Shown piece by piece: positions 1-7,367 of a stretch of DNA of 12,019 nt. The translations under genes were made by a program, and so were the position numbers. Below the pieces are notes generated by a model. The model was not told the origin of the DNA, made no database searches, and saw only the letters and a program-made list of their open reading frames with translations. The DNA is from JBOFFC01 sp051648405 (lineage in GTDB: Bacteria; Planctomycetota; Planctomycetia; Pirellulales; Lacipirellulaceae): positions 1 to 12,019 of the forward strand of contig JBOFFC010000164.1 in assembly GCA_051648405.1 (NCBI GenBank), read 5' to 3'. Position 1 is the stretch's first letter, and the number at the start of each line of letters is the position of its first letter.

Positions 1-30
1 CCGGGAGTGATCCCGGGGCGCCGCCCCCCG
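1..30 (-). terminator. Possible terminator hairpins after the subtilase gene
   Basis: CCGGGA (1-6) and TCCCGG (11-16) form a perfect six-bp stem with a four-base loop. GGGGC (15-19) and GCCCC (23-27) can form an overlapping alternative stem. They lie 26-55 bases beyond the stop codon at 56-58. There is no T-run, and the window edge prevents seeing whether the structure is larger or belongs to the next gene. Confidence 0.35.
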
Positions 31-55
31 TTCGTCGTCTTGATCCGCGTCTTGC

Positions 56-3000
56 CTAGAGGGCGATCGCTTCGGCAACCGCCGAGGCGAGGGCCGCCTC
101 GGCCTCTTCTTCGTCGTCGGCGTCGCCGAACAGCGTGAAGTCGAAGGCCGCTTCGTCGTCATCGACCGCGCCGAGCGAGAAGAGCAGCAGCGCCTCGTCG
201 AGTGCGTCGCCGTCAAACGATGGCCCCGCGACCACGCCGACTTCTTCGGCGTCAACCGCGAACGCCTCGGCCAGCGGCCCGCCGAGGACCGGCAGGACCG
301 AGCTCACCCCGTCCAGGTCGGCCACGATCGGCTCGAAGACCGGCATGGTGATAAGGGCCGGGGTGCCGGGGGCGTCGGGGGTGTCGTCGTCGCCGCTCGT
401 TGCAAAGGCGGGGCCCGACGTTGCGAGCGAAATGACCTGCAACGAGTTGCCGAGGTTGTCACGCCACACTGTGTAGTCGGCGGCATCGACTCGGCCGTCC
501 GCGTTGCCGTCGGCGCGAAGGTCCGACGAGGACCCGTAGGAGCCGAGCCAGATATCGCGGTCCGCCGATTCGACGATGCCGTTTCGGTCGTAGTCGCCCG
601 AGAGGAACCCCGTCGCAGCAGGCTGCTGCGTGGTGGGTAACAGGTAATCCTCCACCTCGCCGCGCGACGCTGGTCCGGTGAACGACAACCCGTTCGAGCC
701 CCAACGGAAGCGAGCCGCAAGCGCCCCAGCAGAGGTGTTCACCGTTGATGGCGTCGAAACAATCAAGCGCGTGGTTGCACCCGACACGAGTGCTAGGTCC
801 GTGCTGATTCGCTCACCGGCATCGAGCCAGTCACCGTCCCCATTGAAATCGACCCAAGCGTTCAGCACGCCCACTCCGTTGGCCGCGATGTCGAACTCGA
901 TCGTCGAGTTGGGGAGGATCGACGTGCTGAAGAGCCGGACGCCGTCCTCGTCATCGACGCCGTCGAGGTCGTCGGCCGACGCGTTGAGCGACGACAAAGC
1001 CCCCGAGTCGGCTTCGACTCGGTTCCCGAGTCGAACGCCGGCCACCACCGTGTGGCGTGCGCCGTTCTGAGCCAGTGTGGTTGGGAAGTTCCGGCCAGTC
1101 AGCCCATCGATCGCCAGGTCGCCGAAGTCCTCAGTAAAGGTCGTCCTAAGGTCGAACACGCCGAACGATCCGGCAGTTGTCACGCTGCTCGCCGTCACCG
1201 TGACGTTGCGACCTCCGGAAGTCGGCAAGGTCTGCTGCAGGGTGCCGCTCAACGCCAGTTGAACCGTGTAGGCGCCCGTAGTGCCGACGGCGAACTGGTA
1301 AGCGCCGGTGTCATCAGTGACGGTGGTGTCGAGCACCGAGCCGCCGCCAGCCGACAGCAGTTGCACGGTAACCCCTGCCAGCCCCCCCTCTCCGGCGTCA
1401 CGAACGGCATCGCGGTCGAGGTCGCTGAACACAAGTCCGCTGACTCCCTGCGTCGCCGTCTGCACCGACTCAACCAGGAACGCAGCGGCGACGGTCTGGC
1501 CGGGGTTCGCTACCCGCGCGATGATCCCGTCGGGCGGGTTCAGGAATTCGAACCCGGGACCAAGCGTGTTCGGGTCCACGCGCAGTGTCAGCTGTACCGC
1601 GGTCAGCGTGCTCAGCGATAGGGAGTAGTTGCCAGTCGCGTCGGTCGTTCCGAACGCCTCGCCAGCCTGACGGACGCCGTCTTGGTTGGCGTCGTTGTAG
1701 ACTACGGCCCCGGCTAACCCGGCGTCGGTCGCGGTCAGCAACCCGTCGCCGTCGGAGTCTTGGGCTACGCGTCCCCCGGCGCCTACCCTCGGCGTCGTCG
1801 GGAGCAAGTAGTCCTCGACTTCTCCGGAGTTGGCCGAGCCCGCGTAGCTGATGCCGAACGGTCCCCACCGGAATCGCGCAGCAAGGCCCGAGGCCGACGT
1901 GCTGACGTTCGACGGGGTGTTGAACGATACACGATTGGAAGTTCCCGAAACGAGACCGACGTTCACCGCGACTTGCTCGCCTGCGTCGTTCCAGTCGCCG
2001 TCGTCGTTGAAGTCGATCCACGCATTGAGCGACGCCCCCTGGCCGGTGGCGAAGATGTCGAACGTCACCGTCGAGTTCGGCAGGATCTGACTGCTCACGA
2101 GCGTGACGCCGTCCTCGTCGTCGGAGCCCGTAAAGTCGTCGCCCGTCGCCGAGGTGGACGTCACGCCGTCGAGTTCGATATCGACCCCCGAGCCGAGGAA
2201 GAAGCCGGGAACGACCGTGTGACGCGCCCCGTTTTGTGCGAGGGTCGTCGGGTAGCTGTGGCCGGCGTCAACGAACAGGTCGCCGTAGTCCTGTGTCCTG
2301 CGGTCGAACAGACCGAACGAGAGGCCCGCGATGACTTGGCCTGTGGCCAGCGCGACCGTGATCGCGGCGTTGTTCGCCGGCGACGTTTGCTGAAACGGCT
2401 GTCCCGCGAGGTCCACACGGAGCCGGTAGGTGCCGGCGCCGCTTGGGGCCAGCGTGAACACCCCTGCTGCGGTGGTCAGCGTCGATAGCTCGCCCGTGTC
2501 GAACACGTTGTTCGCATTGGCGTCCACGTAGACTCGCTGTCCCGCGAGCGGGACGTCGCCGGTCTCGCGCACGCCGTCGCCGTCCTTGTCGTCGAAGATC
2601 GACCCGCTGAGGATTCCCGCGACGCCCCCCAGCGGTTGCAACGAGAAGTTTTGAGTGGCCGTCGAACCGGGCGCGAGTCCGAGCGAGGCGGTCCCGTTCG
2701 CCGGAGTGACGAACTGGAGAGTCGTGAGATCGACCGTCGATGAGTCAACGCGGACGGTCACATTCGTCGTCGCCGTGAGCCCACTGACGATGAACGAGTA
2801 GGCGCCAGTTGCCGAGGTCACCGCCTGCGGCTCGTTCGCGTCAACGGTGTTGCTGCCGTTGAGGTCGGCGTACACCAGCGCGCCGGGGATCGGCGTGTCG
2901 AAGGTGTCCACTAGGTTGTCCGCGTCGAAATCCACGAACACGCTCCCTTGGACCGAGACGTTCGTCTCGGCCGGGTCGGTCTCCAAGAGGAAATTGACCT

Positions 3001-6000
3001 CGGCGATCCTGCTCGTCTGCAGCGGCTGGTCGAGCGGTGACGCGAAGATCTGCACCGTGTAGGACGCGCTCGACGCGTTGTGGGAGACCGATCCAACCGT
3101 GGCGTCGATCGCGGAGGCGTAGCTGCGGTTGATCAGCCGTTGGGCGACGCTCGCGTCCTCGGCGTCGGTGCGGCCCTCGACCGAGACTTCGTACTCGAAG
3201 GTCCGACCCATGCAGCGGGCGAACCAGTCGTCGTAGGCGCGCTGGAACGCCCCCGTCGTCGGGAAGTTCGCGGGGTCTGGCGGCGCGGGAGTCGCCATCA
3301 CGTCGAAGAAGTAGTTGCCATCGGCGCCGGTCGTGAAGCGGTCGAACACACCGGTCGCAGTGCGCGAGGTCACGTTCCCCACCGCGTCACGCTGGACGAG
3401 GAACTGGCTGGCGACGACCGTCACTCCGGAACCGAAGTTTTCTTGGCTGTAGTCGAAGTTGCGGTAGCTGAGGGGGACGCGCTCGACGGTCGGGGGGATT
3501 GAGAGCAGGTAGTCGCTCTCGTCTGTGTTCCGCGTGCCGAAGCTGAACTCGACGTCTTGCACGCTGACGGTCGTTCCTGTCGTCCGCGAAAGAAACGACT
3601 CGATGGCGCCCTGGATACCGGTCCCGTTGGCGTTCAGGTACTCGTTGCGATCGACCACCGCATACAACTTGTCCGCCGCCTTCGGGCCGGCTTCCGGGTC
3701 GCGGGTCTTGTAGATCCCGTCGAGGCTGATCTGCCCGGGACCCGGCGTGTTTGAGTTCGTGTAGAACACCCCGTCGCTGGGGTCGTCCAACACAACCGTC
3801 AGCACCTGCGAGCCCGTGGCCGTCGTGACGGTCACCTCGCCGAACTCGACGAAGCGGTCGAAGTTGAAGTTCTCGTCACGGGCGGTGCCCGAGATATCCT
3901 GCTTGTTGTCATCGACGCCGACTTTGCCCTGGATCCGGTTGCCGGTCGCCCTGGTGCCGTGTACGACGAACTCGAGTTCCGCGCCGAACGTCACCGCCGA
4001 GTCCCCAAAGTTCTCGACGTAGATGAACCATTGGTCGTTGCCGTTGGCCCGGTTCTCGCTGTTGCCTATGACGTTGAACAACTCGCCCCAGTGCCGGTTG
4101 GTGCTCCAAGTCCAAGCAGTCCCGGCAGGCACCGCGTCGTCGAGCGTGATCTCACCGACCTCGAACTGCTCTGAGCCAGAGATGATGTCGTTCAACACGG
4201 TGAACCCGATCGAGCCGTCAATCGCCTCAAAGCCCACGCGGTTAATCCCTTGTTTGCCCTCCGCAAACTGGATGACTTCCGCGCCGCTCGCGTTCGGCCG
4301 GTAGGGGTTCAGCTCCGATTGGGTCCCGTCAGGGGCGATCAACGTCAACCGCATTTGGTCGATGTCGCCGGACGCGACCTGCGTCCGCAGTTCAAGCCAC
4401 TCGAGCGACAAGAAGGGGTCGTTGAGGCCCGGGTCGAACTCGATCGGGATCAGGTTCGAGCCACGACGGCTGTTGAACTCCCGCGTCCCGTCGGGGTTGT
4501 AGAACGGCGCGCCTGTGATCACCTCGCCGACGTCGCCGACGACCGCCGACGTGACGGTCGTCGTCGCGAGGTCCGCGAGGAACTCCTGGTAAAACGCCGT
4601 GTCGATATCGACGACGCTTACGCCGCCGGTGACCTCGAACGGCACCGTCCCGGGGCCGAGGTCCACGAGCGCCCTCGGCTGCACTCGGAACGGGCTGCCA
4701 CCCCCCCCCCGCACGAACGTGGTCAACGTGACGTCGTTCGTTAGCCGCTGTGTCGGGTCGCGCCAGGCCTCAGCGAGCTTAACCGCGAGCTCCGCATCGA
4801 CAACGCCGTGGGCGTAGCCGATTTCCTCGGCGTACTGGCCGTAGCCCCAGCTCGACGTAAACCCGGCGCCGTTCTCGAACCGCAACGGGATGTTGTCGGT
4901 TGTCGAGGGGCTCAGCAGGTACTCGAGCCCGAGCGCCTCGTCGGGCACGCTGCCGTTGGCAAAGATACGGATGGGGTTCGGATTGTTCGCGACGTTCGAG
5001 TTCGCAATCCTCAAGAACGCCGACGGGACCGGGGGTGGGCCGACTTGCGGCGCGGTCAGAGGGATCGGCCCGGTGTTGACAAGTCGCGGGTCCATCGGGT
5101 CGTAGGCCACACCGAGGTCGAAGTCGGGGTTGCCCAAGTCCAAGCCGGGAACCGCCCGGCGATAGAAGCCGCGCATGACCTCGGCGACCCCCGTCGTCGG
5201 GTTGATCGCGGTGTTGGGGAGGATCGCCCCTTCGATCTCGACGGTCGCCAGGTTGCCGTCGGTGTCGAGGTTGTAGTACGCGTACTGCGGGATCTGGTAC
5301 TCGTTTTGGAAGCCTTGCAGCACGTTCGTGATCCAGGTCTCGCTGAACTGGTCGTTCTGGCGAGCCGACATCATCAGGATCTGCTGGACGTCGCGGAGGC
5401 TGAGGTTGGGGTTTGCCTCAAGCATCAGCGCGACGACACCGGCCACCATCGGCGATGAGGCGGACGTGCCGTTCATCGCCGACGTGTAGTTGATGTTCCC
5501 AAGGAAGTCCCCGTCGGTCTCGAAGTTGAACTGCGGCGAACCGTTCCGGCCGTCCTCGCCGGTGAGGTCGGTCGTGGTGATGCCACCCCCCTCGATCCCC
5601 TCGTCGGTACCGATGTCGAGCTGGGTGGTGCTCGAGGGGGCGACGATCAGTACGTTGGCGCCCGTCTCGGTGAAGCCGGTCACCGTTCCCGAAGAGTTGT
5701 TCTCGTACCGGCCGTCGTAATCGACAGCCCCTACGGCGATGACGTAGCGACTGTTTTTGAACTGGTCGTACTGGGCCGACTGGTAGAGCCCGATCGGGTT
5801 GAACGGGTTGATGAAACTGTTTCCGTTGTCGTTGCCGGCCGCCGTCACATGGATCGAGCCGAGGGCCTCGATCTCGTTGACGTCAAAGAGCCCGTCGCCA
5901 TCGACGTCGTTCCATTTGGCGCGGCCGAAATTCGCCGAGGCGGCGAGGGCCTGAAGCGCCCCCTCGGGCATCTCGATCGCCTCGCGACTCAACGGGATGA

Positions 6001-6691
6001 AGCCCCAACTGTGGTTGTAGACATCGACCACCTCGTCGGCAGGTGGAACCTCGGACTCCTGCAGGACCCCGTCGCCGTTGAGGTCGAGGATCTGGCCGTT
6101 GCGGAACGTAAAGACCAGCGGGAACGCTGTGATCGGCGCCCCTTCCGCGTCGAAGTCACCACTGATCAGCCTGACCGGGATCAAGTCCGAGTTGTACGCG
6201 ATGCCAACGCCGCCGAGGCTGTTGTTTCGAGCGCCGATGATCCCCGCCACGGCGGTGCCGTGAAAGTCCGTGACGTCGGTATTAGTGGCGTCAACGTCGT
6301 TCTGGATGAAGTCGAAGCCAAGGCTCGTGAGGAACGCCAGGTCCTCGTGCGTTATGTTGAAGCCCGAATCGACGACCGCCACCTGGACCCCGGCGCCGGT
6401 ATAGCCGAGTGTCCACGCACCGATCACGTTGATGTCTTCGCCCGGGACCGCTCGTGATTGTTGGTAGGTCGGAGAGTCTGGTTGCTCAACGAGCTGCCCG
6501 GTCGCATTGAGGTGCCACTGGTTACCGTAGAGGGGGTTCCCCCCCACGTTGGCTGACATCACCTGGCGATCCTCCAATCGCTCGATAGTCCGGCGGCGCG
6601 GCGCCTTGTAGAGCTTGGCGTCCGGCGCGGCGGAGAACAGTCGCTGCCAAACGTTGCGACGGGTGGGGCGGCTCGAGCGGTGGTGACGCAC
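56..6691 (-). CDS. Giant secreted kexin-like subtilase (S8) with P-domain, SdrD B-like and GEVED modules, dockerin
   Basis: This 2211-residue protein is a predicted extracellular calcium-dependent serine protease. The S8 triad is complete: D108 (AVVDSG), H144 (FHGTAVAG) and S410 (NGTSASSP), with oxyanion N287 (AAGNDNG). The opening PLYGNQWHL and a later YAHGVVDAELAV segment (627-638) resemble the ends of a kexin/furin-type catalytic domain, so that domain spans about 50-645 with a large insert at about 450-600. A P-domain-like region (745-912: LIAPDGT, HWGE, NDQWFIYVEN) fits the same family. Then come an unassigned stretch (913-1245), two copies of an SdrD B-SdrD B-GEVED block (1248-2020), a dockerin-like pair of calcium loops (2030-2083) and an acidic tail. 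The N-terminus has LEDRQVMSA, a planctomycete motif, but no clear hydrophobic signal segment or I9-type prodomain. The start is GTG at 6691, supported by a Shine-Dalgarno-like CAGGAA. The substrate is unknown. Confidence 0.93.
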   Translation of the reverse strand: MRHHRSSRPTRRNVWQRLFSAAPDAKLYKAPRRRTIERLEDRQVMSANVGGNPLYGNQWHLNATGQLVEQPDSPTYQQSRAVPGEDINVIGAWTLGYTGAGVQVAVVDSGFNITHEDLAFLTSLGFDFIQNDVDATNTDVTDFHGTAVAGIIGARNNSLGGVGIAYNSDLIPVRLISGDFDAEGAPITAFPLVFTFRNGQILDLNGDGVLQESEVPPADEVVDVYNHSWGFIPLSREAIEMPEGALQALAASANFGRAKWNDVDGDGLFDVNEIEALGSIHVTAAGNDNGNSFINPFNPIGLYQSAQYDQFKNSRYVIAVGAVDYDGRYENNSSGTVTGFTETGANVLIVAPSSTTQLDIGTDEGIEGGGITTTDLTGEDGRNGSPQFNFETDGDFLGNINYTSAMNGTSASSPMVAGVVALMLEANPNLSLRDVQQILMMSARQNDQFSETWITNVLQGFQNEYQIPQYAYYNLDTDGNLATVEIEGAILPNTAINPTTGVAEVMRGFYRRAVPGLDLGNPDFDLGVAYDPMDPRLVNTGPIPLTAPQVGPPPVPSAFLRIANSNVANNPNPIRIFANGSVPDEALGLEYLLSPSTTDNIPLRFENGAGFTSSWGYGQYAEEIGYAHGVVDAELAVKLAEAWRDPTQRLTNDVTLTTFVRGGGGSPFRVQPRALVDLGPGTVPFEVTGGVSVVDIDTAFYQEFLADLATTTVTSAVVGDVGEVITGAPFYNPDGTREFNSRRGSNLIPIEFDPGLNDPFLSLEWLELRTQVASGDIDQMRLTLIAPDGTQSELNPYRPNASGAEVIQFAEGKQGINRVGFEAIDGSIGFTVLNDIISGSEQFEVGEITLDDAVPAGTAWTWSTNRHWGELFNVIGNSENRANGNDQWFIYVENFGDSAVTFGAELEFVVHGTRATGNRIQGKVGVDDNKQDISGTARDENFNFDRFVEFGEVTVTTATGSQVLTVVLDDPSDGVFYTNSNTPGPGQISLDGIYKTRDPEAGPKAADKLYAVVDRNEYLNANGTGIQGAIESFLSRTTGTTVSVQDVEFSFGTRNTDESDYLLSIPPTVERVPLSYRNFDYSQENFGSGVTVVASQFLVQRDAVGNVTSRTATGVFDRFTTGADGNYFFDVMATPAPPDPANFPTTGAFQRAYDDWFARCMGRTFEYEVSVEGRTDAEDASVAQRLINRSYASAIDATVGSVSHNASSASYTVQIFASPLDQPLQTSRIAEVNFLLETDPAETNVSVQGSVFVDFDADNLVDTFDTPIPGALVYADLNGSNTVDANEPQAVTSATGAYSFIVSGLTATTNVTVRVDSSTVDLTTLQFVTPANGTASLGLAPGSTATQNFSLQPLGGVAGILSGSIFDDKDGDGVRETGDVPLAGQRVYVDANANNVFDTGELSTLTTAAGVFTLAPSGAGTYRLRVDLAGQPFQQTSPANNAAITVALATGQVIAGLSFGLFDRRTQDYGDLFVDAGHSYPTTLAQNGARHTVVPGFFLGSGVDIELDGVTSTSATGDDFTGSDDEDGVTLVSSQILPNSTVTFDIFATGQGASLNAWIDFNDDGDWNDAGEQVAVNVGLVSGTSNRVSFNTPSNVSTSASGLAARFRWGPFGISYAGSANSGEVEDYLLPTTPRVGAGGRVAQDSDGDGLLTATDAGLAGAVVYNDANQDGVRQAGEAFGTTDATGNYSLSLSTLTAVQLTLRVDPNTLGPGFEFLNPPDGIIARVANPGQTVAAAFLVESVQTATQGVSGLVFSDLDRDAVRDAGEGGLAGVTVQLLSAGGGSVLDTTVTDDTGAYQFAVGTTGAYTVQLALSGTLQQTLPTSGGRNVTVTASSVTTAGSFGVFDLRTTFTEDFGDLAIDGLTGRNFPTTLAQNGARHTVVAGVRLGNRVEADSGALSSLNASADDLDGVDDEDGVRLFSTSILPNSTIEFDIAANGVGVLNAWVDFNGDGDWLDAGERISTDLALVSGATTRLIVSTPSTVNTSAGALAARFRWGSNGLSFTGPASRGEVEDYLLPTTQQPAATGFLSGDYDRNGIVESADRDIWLGSYGSSSDLRADGNADGRVDAADYTVWRDNLGNSLQVISLATSGPAFATSGDDDTPDAPGTPALITMPVFEPIVADLDGVSSVLPVLGGPLAEAFAVDAEEVGVVAGPSFDGDALDEALLLFSLGAVDDDEAAFDFTLFGDADDEEEAEAALASAVAEAIAL
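443..604 (-). other. Dockerin-like calcium-loop pair near the subtilase C-terminus
   Basis: Residues 2030-2083 hold two 12-residue loops: D2033-D2035-N2037...D2044 and D2061-N2063-D2065...D2072. Each is followed by a short helix-like segment containing DxxxW or DYxxW. This is the pattern of type I-like dockerins found at the C-terminal ends of many planctomycete extracellular proteins. Here it is followed by about 130 more residues, so it is not the extreme end. No cohesin is visible in the window. Confidence 0.75.
632..2950 (-). repeat. Tandem duplication of a three-module block inside the subtilase
   Basis: Residues 1248-1633 and 1637-2020 have the same order: SdrD B-like, SdrD B-like, GEVED. 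The anchor PTTLAQNGARHTVV occurs at 1481 and again at 1870, a period of 389 residues. LNAWIDFNDDGDW/LNAWVDFNGDGDW and GEVEDYLLPTT also recur. The DNA of the anchors has diverged clearly (compare around 2210-2251 with 1043-1084), so the duplication looks old and held at protein level. SdrD B-like and GEVED modules are common in surface and secreted proteins as structural or adhesive beta-sandwich units. Confidence 0.85.
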
Positions 6692-6699
6692 TTCGCTAG

Positions 6700-6705
6700 T
6701 TCCTG
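6700..6705 (-). promoter_or_regulatory. Ribosome binding site of the subtilase gene
   Basis: On the minus strand CAGGAA lies eight bases before GTG at 6691. It supports the GTG start and therefore the N-terminus MRHHRSSRPTRR. Confidence 0.6.
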
Positions 6706-6880
6706 AGTCCGTGGTTTAACGACACCCCAGCACGCGTGCGCGGGGAGCGGCCTGCTTCTCTGGTCGAGGTGTGACTGCCACTACGCCGGTTCCGAACGGC
6801 GAGCCGAGTCGAATGTTCTGGGCGGCCGGGCGACCCGTTTGGTCCTCTGGATCAGCCCGCCGAGCGCTCTACGACTTGCG

Positions 6881-6892
6881 GTGACGAGTCAC
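6881..6892. promoter_or_regulatory. Operator-like inverted repeat
   Basis: GTGAC, a two-base spacer GA, then GTCAC form a perfect 5-2-5 dyad about 190 bases upstream of the subtilase start and 476 bases before the BBP7 start. The size suits a dimeric regulator, but no regulator gene is nearby and chance is possible. Confidence 0.2.
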
Positions 6893-7108
6893 GCGGCCGA
6901 TCCGCGTGGTTCGCTCCGATCGCGTCAGTTATTCCGGCCGGGTGGCCTGGGGCGCGCACTGTGCTCGCCCCTATAGCAGGCCTGATGCGGCCCCCCGGCG
7001 TCACGCAGCGCATGCCCCAACGGCACACTTTGCCCGGATTAACGGACACCGATCTACAGTAACCACCCCCCGGAATGCGGTCAAACTTCTGGGGCAGAAG
7101 GGTTTAGG

Positions 7109-7128
7109 GTCCCCCAACCGGGGGGGAC
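7109..7128 (+). other. Stem-loop in the BBP7 leader region
   Basis: GTCCCCC (7109-7115) and GGGGGAC (7122-7128) form a seven-bp stem with loop AACCGG. No T-run follows. It could be a leader RNA structure, or an end structure for a small unseen transcript. Confidence 0.4.
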
Positions 7129-7161
7129 GAGGCATCCCCTGAGGCCGCCAGGCAAAATTTA

Positions 7162-7298
7162 CGGCCTGTGCCGGAACGACTGGTTCGGCGGGTCGTGCCG
7201 CTCCGATAGACACTTGCGAAGAACCGGCCTGTGCCGGGGGCCGCGCGGGGGCGTGGCCTGGGGGGAGCAACCCGACACGGGCGACGGCCTGCGCCGTC
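7162..7298 (+). repeat. Three spaced copies of a short hairpin motif CGGCCTGYGCCG
   Basis: The motif starts at 7162, 7225 and 7284, spaced 63 and 59 bases, about six DNA turns. Each copy folds back as CGGC-CTGY-GCCG. The stems are 4 bp (7162-7173), 5 bp (7224-7237) and 7 bp (7281-7298). The flanking pairs differ between copies but stay complementary in copies 2 and 3. The sequence between copies is not repeated. Position before the BBP7 start suggests a structured leader or an array of protein-binding sites. Confidence 0.6.
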
Positions 7299-7326
7299 GA
7301 TCCGCGGGGTGTAGCAGCAGTCCAAC

Positions 7327-7344
7327 CGCGGCGTCAGCGCCGCG
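7327..7344 (+). promoter_or_regulatory. Stem-loop just before the BBP7 start
   Basis: CGCGGCG (7327-7333), loop TCAG and CGCCGCG (7338-7344) make a perfect seven-bp hairpin ending 23 bases before ATG 7368. The Shine-Dalgarno-like GGGGGGGAAG lies between it and the start. Sixteen core bases are nearly the same as a hairpin before hflX at 8870-8885. Confidence 0.5.
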
Positions 7345-7367
7345 ATTCCGCAGTCGGGGGGGAAGCG

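Larger units (their letters stand above)
6692..7367. other. 676-base divergent intergenic region
   Basis: No convincing gene is present; the open frames here are short, compositionally random and overlap one another. It must hold promoters for the subtilase (leftward) and the BBP7 gene (rightward), but I see no strong -35/-10 pair. A perfect 10-bp palindrome GCACGCGTGC lies at 6730-6739, 39 bases upstream of the subtilase start. A GTGAC-GA-GTCAC inverted repeat lies at 6881-6892. The right half (7109-7344) is rich in hairpins, annotated separately. Confidence 0.6.

Noticed and set aside
1052..6457. Several plus-strand open frames of 140-242 residues within the subtilase gene
   Set aside because: They have shadow-type composition (Arg, Val, Asp runs from the reverse of the modular repeats), no ribosome binding sites, and the opposite strand has recognisable domains throughout.
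6535..6547. GGGGG-TT-CCCCCCC fold-back near the subtilase 5' end as a second slippage site or attenuator
   Set aside because: The tract is only seven bases and encodes the expected GGNPL segment; too short to claim as a contingency site.
7030..7060. A possible promoter TTGCCC ... TACAGT
   Set aside because: Each box matches only four of six consensus positions and the spacing is 19 bases; chance is likely in a 676-base gap.
6852..7270. Small open frames in the divergent gap
   Set aside because: They overlap each other on both strands, lack convincing Shine-Dalgarno sites and have random-looking Arg/Pro composition.
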